Assembly (NCBI GenBank): GCA_016783865.1
Contig: JADHVS010000062.1
Location: forward strand, 1 to 20,097
Length of the DNA: 20,097 nt
Direction of reading: 5' to 3'
Source of the DNA: Bacteroidales bacterium
GTDB lineage: Bacteria; Bacteroidota; Bacteroidia; Bacteroidales; SM23-62
A model generated the notes under the pieces. The model searched no databases. It was not told where the DNA came from and saw only the letters and a list, made by a program, of their open reading frames with translations. Position numbers and translations under genes: made by a program. Below are positions 1-5,463 of this stretch, piece after piece (positions within the stretch are counted from its first letter, which is position 1; every line of letters begins with the position of its first letter).

Positions 1-145
1 ATCGTGAATCGTGAATCGTGAAATGAGAAGCATTCGCCGAAGGCAAATGGTTCGAATTCGCGAGGGAGGTTGTGATTGTGGCCTCGTGCGTGCCGAGCAA
101 TCGTGAATCGTGAATCGTGAATCGTGAATCGTGAATCGTGAATCG
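1..145 (+). repeat. Composite heptamer element, copy A (cut by window edge)
   Basis: Three TCGTGAA units (2-22) are followed by a 78-bp core (23-100), six more TCGTGAA units (101-142) and a final TCG. The core is identical base for base to 8469-8546. It holds an imperfect hairpin, CATTCGCC-gaa-GGCAAATG, and a short CTCG/CGAG pair near its right end. On the + strand TCGTGAA units put a TGA in all three frames. On the - strand neither the units nor the core contains a stop in any frame. The element lies just upstream of the ompH pair. The gene to its left is outside the window; in many Bacteroidota it is bamA, which cannot be seen here. Confidence 0.9.
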
Positions 146-150
146 GAAAA

Positions 151-164
151 CGCTGAACGCTGAA
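151..164 (+). repeat. Two CGCTGAA heptamers
   Basis: Two perfect CGCTGAA units follow the TCGTGAA array and share its TGAA half. They lie in the leader of the first ompH gene. Positions 165-205 are AT-rich; TACATTTT at 185-192 is a weak match to the Bacteroidota -7 element, without a clear -33 partner. Confidence 0.6.
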
Positions 165-205
165 CTAATAATTATGAACAGTCTTACATTTTTAAATATA
201 CAGTC

Positions 206-721
206 ATGAAAAAAATAATAGCATCCTTAATAATAGCAGCCACCGCGTTAACTGCGGGTGTGGCTCAAAAATATGCCTTTGTTGATACTGAATATATCCT
301 GAACAGGATACCTTCCTATACTTCTGCCCAGGATCAGCTGGATAAGCTTTCTGAGGAGTGGCAACAGGAGATTGAAGAGATGTATACCGCGATTGAAACG
401 ATGTATAAAAACTACCAGACTGAGAAGGTATTGCTTTCAGAAGATATGAGGGTCAAGAAAGAGGGAGAGATTATTAACAAGGAAAAAGAGGCCAAAGACC
501 TGCAGAACAAATATTTCGGCCGGGAAGGAAGCCTGTACACAAAGCGCCAGGAACTGGTCAAACCTATACAGGATGAGATCTTCAGGGCCGTGAAGGAAAT
601 TGCCACCGAAGGTAACTTCGCAGTGATCTTTGATACATCCTCCGGCGCCAATATGTTATATACCAATCCCAAGTATGATATGAGTGATGATGTCCTGGAA
701 AAGCTAGGATATAAAAATTAA
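206..721 (+). CDS. OmpH/Skp-family periplasmic chaperone (first copy)
   Basis: A 171-residue protein of the OmpH/Skp family. These are periplasmic trimeric chaperones that hold unfolded outer-membrane proteins on their way to the BAM complex. It starts with a signal peptide (KK, then a hydrophobic stretch to about residue 18, cleavage near AGVAQ). The mature part begins with the family pattern YAFVDTEYILNRIP, followed by a long Lys/Glu-rich helical region (about 40-120) that fits the coiled-coil arms of Skp. The C-terminal part (AVKEIATEGNFAVIFDTSS) matches the closing strand region. Length is normal. The next gene is a diverged paralogue 34 bp downstream, and murI follows, a common Bacteroidota order. 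The family is clear; the exact clients are not. Confidence 0.92.
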   Translation: MKKIIASLIIAATALTAGVAQKYAFVDTEYILNRIPSYTSAQDQLDKLSEEWQQEIEEMYTAIETMYKNYQTEKVLLSEDMRVKKEGEIINKEKEAKDLQNKYFGREGSLYTKRQELVKPIQDEIFRAVKEIATEGNFAVIFDTSSGANMLYTNPKYDMSDDVLEKLGYKN

Positions 722-755
722 TTCTTTACCTTTGGGAAAATTTTATCCAACATCA

Positions 756-1265
756 ATGAAAACTATTGTAACTTTCTCATTTATAGCAGTTCTGCTACTG
801 TTTGGCGGGATCGTTAATGCACAAAAATTTGGCCATATCAATTCCCAGGAATTGCTTGCTTCAATGCCCGAGAGCGACAGTGCGCAAGCTACTATCGAAC
901 GGATGGCATTGGATTTCGAATCACAACTTGAAGAAATGCAGGTTGAATTGAATAAGAAGTATGATACATATCTGACCAAGAGGGCTACATATACCGATCT
1001 GATCAGGCAAACCAAGGAAAGTGAGATTGCCGATATGAATGAAAGGATCCAGCAGTTCCAGTCCATCGCGCAACAGGAGCTTGAGAATCAACGTAATACA
1101 CTGCTTCGTCCAATACTGGAAAAGGCCAATAACGCAGTCACAGCTGTCGCCGAAGATAATGGTTTTATCTATGTTTTTGACCTCAGCCTGGGTAATCCTA
1201 TCTATTTCTCTGAGCAGAGCGTGGATATCCTTCCAATGGTCAAAGGAAAACTGGGCCTGCAGTAA
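756..1265 (+). CDS. OmpH/Skp-family periplasmic chaperone (second copy)
   Basis: A 169-residue paralogue of the upstream gene. The ATG at 756 is preferred over an in-frame TTG at 732, because the product then begins MKTIVTF with a standard signal peptide (hydrophobic to about residue 20, cleavage near VNAQ). The mature start KFGHINSQELLASMPES is the OmpH pattern, followed by a charged helical region (about 45-115) and a closing segment VAEDNGFIYVFDLSLGNPIYF. Sequence identity with the first copy is low outside the family motifs, so this is an old duplication, possibly with divided roles. It is probably co-transcribed with the first copy and ends before a strong hairpin at 1287-1323. Confidence 0.92.
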   Translation: MKTIVTFSFIAVLLLFGGIVNAQKFGHINSQELLASMPESDSAQATIERMALDFESQLEEMQVELNKKYDTYLTKRATYTDLIRQTKESEIADMNERIQQFQSIAQQELENQRNTLLRPILEKANNAVTAVAEDNGFIYVFDLSLGNPIYFSEQSVDILPMVKGKLGLQ

Positions 1266-1286
1266 GTTTTTAACAAGTTTAAATTG

Positions 1287-1332
1287 ACCGCAAAGACTGT
1301 TCAGCCACCGGACTCTTTGCGGTTTCTGTTTT
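1287..1332 (+). terminator. Terminator hairpin after the ompH pair, abutting murI
   Basis: Perfect 10-bp arms ACCGCAAAGA (1287-1296) and TCTTTGCGGT (1314-1323) with a 17-nt loop, followed by TTCTGTTTTT. The T tract runs up to the murI ATG at 1334, so transcripts entering murI from upstream must read through it. The arms resemble those of the hairpin after korB (5262-5308). Confidence 0.8.
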
Positions 1333-1333
1333 T

Positions 1334-2146
1334 ATGAACAATACCAGCAAGCAACCCATAGGGATATTTGATTCAGGCGTCGGCGGACTGACCGTGGCTC
1401 ATGCCATAAAAACTGTCCTTCCCGATGAACAAATCATCTATTTCGGCGACACTTTCCATTTACCCTATGGGGATAAATCGAGCGAATCGGTAAAATACTA
1501 TTCCACCCGTATCACTGATTTCCTGTTGGAGAAGCAATGCAAAATCATCCTGATTGCCTGCAACACAGCCTCTGCCAGTGCTTATGAGGAAGTGAAAGAA
1601 CTAGCTTCCGGGAAGGCCACTGTTTTCGATGTGATAAACCCGGTAGTGGACTATATCGCCGGATTATCAACACAAGGAACCGTTGGAGTGATCGGCACCA
1701 AAGGAACCATCCAGTCAGGTACATACCAGCGTAAGCTTCAACTGGCCAATCCTGGTATGGAAGTAACCACACTGGCCACACCCCTTCTTGTACCCATGAT
1801 CGAAGAGGGATTCATTTTCGACGATATCAGTAATGCCATCGTCAGGACCTACCTGTCGGACAGCGACCTTGGCCGTCCGGATACACTTATCCTGGGTTGT
1901 ACTCATTACCCAATCATTAAGCGGCAGATCGAGAAATACTACAACTTTGAAACAGAGGTGATCGACTCCGGGAATATCGTGGCCAATACGGTTAAATCCT
2001 ACCTCCAGAAAAATGACCTGTTCAATACCGGTCAACCGGCTAAGCATTCCTTTTTCGTGTCGGATTATACTGCATACTTTGAGAAGATCGCAAAGATGTT
2101 TTTCGAGGAAAACATCAGCCTTGAAGAGTTGAATATCTGGAAGTGA
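1334..2146 (+). CDS. murI: Glutamate racemase
   Basis: A 270-residue cytoplasmic Asp/Glu racemase that converts L-glutamate to D-glutamate for peptidoglycan. Both halves of the active site are visible: DSGVGGL with Asp13-Ser14, ACNTAS with catalytic Cys76, and GCTHYP with catalytic Cys189. YFGDTFHLPYG near residue 36 is the conserved substrate loop region, with His in place of the usual Ala/Arg in DTARxPYG. Length is typical. The ATG directly follows the T tract of the preceding terminator hairpin, so its transcription start is unclear. It may depend on read-through from ompH or on a promoter inside the second ompH gene. Confidence 0.96.
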   Translation: MNNTSKQPIGIFDSGVGGLTVAHAIKTVLPDEQIIYFGDTFHLPYGDKSSESVKYYSTRITDFLLEKQCKIILIACNTASASAYEEVKELASGKATVFDVINPVVDYIAGLSTQGTVGVIGTKGTIQSGTYQRKLQLANPGMEVTTLATPLLVPMIEEGFIFDDISNAIVRTYLSDSDLGRPDTLILGCTHYPIIKRQIEKYYNFETEVIDSGNIVANTVKSYLQKNDLFNTGQPAKHSFFVSDYTAYFEKIAKMFFEENISLEELNIWK

Positions 2147-2156
2147 TTGTTAATAG

Positions 2157-2183
2157 GTCATCCTGAAACAAGTTCAGGATGAC
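2157..2183. repeat. GTCAT-type palindrome downstream of murI
   Basis: Perfect inverted repeat GTCATCCTGAA (2157-2167), loop ACAAG, TTCAGGATGAC (2173-2183). It begins 10 nt after the murI stop and could act as a transcription terminator, though no long T tract follows. The arms are the same kind of sequence as the palindromes near thrC (10111-10199 and 11553-11658), so it belongs to a dispersed palindromic repeat family. Confidence 0.8.
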
Positions 2184-2244
2184 AAAAGTTGAAAATATGT
2201 TAAATAATATCCGACAGGAATAATTTAACCTGCAATGAAAATGT

Positions 2245-2252
2245 TACTTTTG
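2245..2252 (+). promoter_or_regulatory. Candidate -7 element for the kor operon
   Basis: TACTTTTG matches the Bacteroidota -7 consensus TAnnTTTG. No convincing TTG/TTTG lies 19-21 bp upstream. If used, it gives a leader of roughly 110-120 nt ahead of korA that contains the hairpin at 2303-2331. Confidence 0.4.
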
Positions 2253-2302
2253 TATCGTATGTAAGTAAACATTGATTACCTGAGAGGAAATCTGAATTGT
2301 TA

Positions 2303-2338
2303 ATGCATATAATCCGAATGATTGTATGCATATTTTTT
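2303..2338 (+). promoter_or_regulatory. Leader hairpin with T tract upstream of korA
   Basis: Twelve-base arms ATGCATATAATC (2303-2314) and GATTGTATGCAT (2320-2331) pair with a single U-G wobble around the loop CGAAT. An A and six T residues follow (2332-2338). It sits 34 nt before the korA ATG and looks like an AT-rich intrinsic terminator or attenuator. A DNA-level operator is an alternative. Confidence 0.5.
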
Positions 2339-2372
2339 GTAACTATTTTTAAACTAACGGTTAAACGATAAA

Positions 2373-4220
2373 ATGTCGAAAAATCCGAAAGTAATTGAGT
2401 TAGAAGATGTGGTTGTCAAATTTGCCGGAGATTCAGGAGATGGGATGCAGCTTACCGGTTTACAATTTTCTGATACCTCTGCATTCATTGGACATGATCT
2501 CTCAACTTTTCCTGACTATCCATCCGAGATCCGGGCCCCGCAGGGGACCATTGCCGGTATTTCAGGGTTCCAGGTTCACATTGGCCATAAAGAGGTAACC
2601 ACGCCGGGCGACCAGGCCGATGTGCTTGTCGCCATGAATCCGGCTGCGCTCAAGGCCAATATGAAATGGCTTAAAGATGGCGCGACCATCATCATCGATA
2701 TCGATAACTTCGATAGCAAGCATTATAAAAAGGCTGAATATAGCGAGGATCCACTCGAAGACGGCAGCCTTGAAGGATATAATGTGGTTAAGGCCCCCAT
2801 CACTCACCTGACCCGTTCTACTGTTCAGGAGTTCGGACTGGATATCAGGACGGCTGATAAGACAAAGAATCAGTTTGTTACGGGATTACTTTTCTGGTTG
2901 TTCAACAGGGACATTCTCTTAGGTGAGGAGTTTTTAAAGAGAAAGTTCAAGAGCAAACCTACACTGGTGAAAGCCAATATCAAGGTATTGCGGGAAGGGT
3001 ATCATTACGCCGAAACCCTGGAGGCCATGGCTACCACTTTCCTTGTGAATCCAGCCAAAAAGGCCAAAGGGTTTTTCCGGAATATCACCGGTAATGTGGC
3101 TACCGCCTGGGGTGTTATAGCCGCCGCTGAAAAAGCAGGCCTGAAATTGTACTTAGGATCTTATCCAATCACTCCTGCATCCGAAATTTTACAGGAAATA
3201 TCCGGTCATAAACACCTGGATGCAATTGCATTCCAGGCAGAAGATGAGATCGCCGGGATATGTTCTGCCATTGGGGCCAGTTTTGCCGGAAGACTTGGCG
3301 TGACCTCCACTTCCGGTCCCGGACTTGCCCTCAAGAGCGAGGGCATAGGATTGGCCGTGATGACGGAACTCCCCCTGGTAGTAATTAATGTTCAGCGCGG
3401 CGGTCCCTCCACAGGACTGCCAACAAAAACGGAACAGGCCGACCTGCTGCAGGCCGTTTATGGCCGGCACGGGGAGAGTCCTGTCGTGGTGCTTGCCGCC
3501 AGTTCACCGGCCAACTGTTTTGACTATGCCTACAAGGCAGCAAAGATTGCCATTGAACACATGACCCCGGTAATTTTGCTCACCGATGGTTACCTGGCCA
3601 ATGGTTCAGAGCTCTGGAAAATTCCTGCCATGAAAGATTTGGAAGACATTAAAGTACCACGGGTGGAGGACAATGATCCGAATTACTTCCCATATTACCG
3701 CAGGCCTGAAAACCTGGCACGGCTCTGGGCCATACCCGGACAAGAAGGTTTAAGGCACCAGATAGGAGGCCTTGAAAAAGCCGACGTTACCGGTCAGGTG
3801 TCACATGATCCCCTGAACCACCAGGTTATGGTGGAACTGCGCGAAGCAAAAGTGATGAAGGTGCAGGATTTTATCCCCGACCAGGAGATTGTCGGCGATC
3901 CCGAAGGCGACCTGCTGGTAATTGGCTGGGGCGGCACATGGGGAGCACTTATTACTGCGGTTGAAGAACTCAGGGAAGAGGGCAGGAAGATCAGCCTGGC
4001 ACAGTTTAACTATATCCACCCGCTGCCAAAAAATACGGGGGAAGTGCTGAAAGGATTCAAGAAAAGGATAGTGTGTGAAATAAACCTGGGACAATTTGCA
4101 AAATACCTCAGGATACATTTCGGGAAGTATGATTATTTGCAATACAACAAAGTACAGGGATTGCCCTTTATGATCAGTGAATTGAAGAAGAAGTTTAACG
4201 AAATACTGGAGGCCGAATAA
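2373..4220 (+). CDS. korA: 2-oxoglutarate:ferredoxin oxidoreductase, fused gamma-alpha subunit
   Basis: A 615-residue subunit of the thiamine-pyrophosphate enzyme that interconverts 2-oxoglutarate plus CoA with succinyl-CoA and CO2, using ferredoxin. The N-terminal gamma-type domain (about 11-200) has the family signature FAGDSGDG (17-24). The pyrimidine-binding alpha domain (about 240-480) has YPITPAS (264-270), followed by FQAEDE and TSTSGPG. A transketolase-C-like domain fills the rest (about 510-610). This gamma-alpha fusion and the length are standard for the two-subunit KorAB type. The stop overlaps the korB start by one base (TAATG), so the two are translationally coupled. Specificity for 2-oxoglutarate rather than another 2-oxoacid is inferred from overall resemblance. 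Confidence 0.93.
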   Translation: MSKNPKVIELEDVVVKFAGDSGDGMQLTGLQFSDTSAFIGHDLSTFPDYPSEIRAPQGTIAGISGFQVHIGHKEVTTPGDQADVLVAMNPAALKANMKWLKDGATIIIDIDNFDSKHYKKAEYSEDPLEDGSLEGYNVVKAPITHLTRSTVQEFGLDIRTADKTKNQFVTGLLFWLFNRDILLGEEFLKRKFKSKPTLVKANIKVLREGYHYAETLEAMATTFLVNPAKKAKGFFRNITGNVATAWGVIAAAEKAGLKLYLGSYPITPASEILQEISGHKHLDAIAFQAEDEIAGICSAIGASFAGRLGVTSTSGPGLALKSEGIGLAVMTELPLVVINVQRGGPSTGLPTKTEQADLLQAVYGRHGESPVVVLAASSPANCFDYAYKAAKIAIEHMTPVILLTDGYLANGSELWKIPAMKDLEDIKVPRVEDNDPNYFPYYRRPENLARLWAIPGQEGLRHQIGGLEKADVTGQVSHDPLNHQVMVELREAKVMKVQDFIPDQEIVGDPEGDLLVIGWGGTWGALITAVEELREEGRKISLAQFNYIHPLPKNTGEVLKGFKKRIVCEINLGQFAKYLRIHFGKYDYLQYNKVQGLPFMISELKKKFNEILEAE

Positions 4221-5245
4221 TGAGTATTAATGTCAATAACCTGCAACTGACAAAAGAGGACTTTAAAGTAGAACAGCCTGTCAAATGGTGTGCCGGGTGC
4301 GGTGGACATGCTGTATTATCAACTGTCCAGAATGCCCTGCCCGAAACACGGGTCAGGAAAGAGGATATCGTTTTTGTGTCAGGTATAGGATGCTCCTCCC
4401 GGTTCCCATATTATATCAATACATACGGATTTCACAGCCTTCATGGAAGGGGTGCCGCCATTGCTTCCGGTATAAAGGTGGCCAATCCCAACCTGAGCGT
4501 ATGGCTGGTGACCGGTGATGGAGACCTGATGGCCATCGGGGGAAACCACTTTATCCATGTCCTGAGAAGAAATATCAATATCAATATCCTGTTGTTTAAC
4601 AATAAGATATATGGCCTGACCAAGGGACAATATTCCCCTACAACACCCAAAGGAAGCATTACCAAAACATCCCCGGATGGTACCATCGAGAATCCATTCA
4701 GGCCCGGTGAATTGGTTATGGGATCCCAGGGCTCCTTTTTTGCACGGGTAGTAGATACTGAGCCTAAAATGATGAGGGAGGTGATCATTAAAGCTGCAGA
4801 ACACAAAGGGACCTCAGTAGTGGAAGTGTTGCAAAACTGCATTATTTTCGCTAACGAGGTACATAAAGAAATTACCGGCAAGGATGTGAGGGACGATCAC
4901 CAGATCTACCTGGAGCATGGCAAACCTATGATTTTTGGGAAAGGAAAAAATAAAGGACTCGTACTTGAGAAAGGAAGATTGAAAGTTGTTACTATCTCGA
5001 AAGACGGTTTTACACTGGATGATATCCTGATTCATGATGTCAAGGATCCGGATGATACTACCCATTACATGCTGGCCTGTATGTCACTGCCGGAATACCC
5101 TGTGGCCATGGGAGTAATCCGTGCATGCGCCACTACCGTTTACGAGTCGCTTTTATTCGATCAGATCAAAACAGCCAAAGAGACATCCAAAATCAAATGT
5201 ATGGATGATCTGCTGAACAGCGGAAACGTATTTGAAGTAAAATAA
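4220..5245 (+). CDS. korB: 2-oxoglutarate:ferredoxin oxidoreductase, beta subunit
   Basis: A 341-residue TPP-binding partner of KorA. The TPP/Mg motif is GDGDLMAIGGNH (from residue 99), with the closing Asn pair in LLFNNKIYG (127-128). Cys24 and Cys27 (WCAGC), Cys58 (GIGC) and Cys207 (QNC) are placed like the four ligands of the [4Fe-4S] cluster in two-subunit oxidoreductases. The beta subunit would thus carry the electron-transfer cluster, and no separate ferredoxin-like delta subunit gene is present. With gdhA and murI nearby, 2-oxoglutarate and glutamate chemistry is a theme of this segment, though no co-transcription with those genes is shown. Confidence 0.94.
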   Translation: MSINVNNLQLTKEDFKVEQPVKWCAGCGGHAVLSTVQNALPETRVRKEDIVFVSGIGCSSRFPYYINTYGFHSLHGRGAAIASGIKVANPNLSVWLVTGDGDLMAIGGNHFIHVLRRNININILLFNNKIYGLTKGQYSPTTPKGSITKTSPDGTIENPFRPGELVMGSQGSFFARVVDTEPKMMREVIIKAAEHKGTSVVEVLQNCIIFANEVHKEITGKDVRDDHQIYLEHGKPMIFGKGKNKGLVLEKGRLKVVTISKDGFTLDDILIHDVKDPDDTTHYMLACMSLPEYPVAMGVIRACATTVYESLLFDQIKTAKETSKIKCMDDLLNSGNVFEVK

Positions 5246-5261
5246 TTACTGTAACAGGTTG

Positions 5262-5314
5262 ATTAACCGCAGGGGCCCAGGGCATTCAACCCAGTCTCTG
5301 CGGTTAATATTTTG
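5262..5314 (+). terminator. Terminator hairpin after korB
   Basis: Perfect 11-bp arms ATTAACCGCAG (5262-5272) and CTGCGGTTAAT (5298-5308) with a 25-nt loop that can pair further (GGG/CCC), followed by the short tract ATTTTG. The arm sequence resembles the hairpin before murI, so this may be a recurring terminator type in the genome. Confidence 0.7.
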
Positions 5315-5326
5315 TACCTTTACATC

Positions 5327-5461
5327 ATGGTGAAACCAAAGGAACCGGATCGGATCATCGCCGAGAAGAAAGAGCGGCTGAAGGAACTCGCCTGCATTAA
5401 CAGAACCACTCAGAAAAGGATATCGATCATTACCTGTAATAACAATGTACCACTGAATTAG
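5327..5461 (+). pseudogene. 44-codon remnant resembling the N-terminus of a PEP/pyruvate-binding or sensor protein
   Basis: An ATG at 5327 opens 44 codons ending in TAG, 2 nt before the next gene. The first 30 residues are Lys/Glu-rich and contain ERLKELACINRTTQ. As I recall it, this motif sits at the start of Bacteroidota proteins with a PEP-synthase-like ATP-binding domain or a sensor kinase domain, where it leads into a longer conserved stretch. Here it changes to an unrelated tail (RISIITCNNN) and stops. I infer the 5' stub of a deleted gene whose neighbour, the 991-residue protein, survives. The alternative is a real short peptide or upstream ORF controlling that neighbour. TACCTTTA at 5315-5322 resembles a -7 element. 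Confidence 0.5.
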
Positions 5462-5463
5462 AA

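Noticed and set aside
23..106. 27-codon ORF (start MRSIRRRQ) inside the repeat core, present in both copies
   Set aside because: It is identical only because the core is identical, and its stop comes from the heptamer. Nothing else supports translation, though conservation tests could revisit this.
732..755. TTG start giving eight extra residues on the second ompH gene
   Set aside because: The ATG at 756 produces a standard signal peptide; the extra residues would precede it with no purpose.
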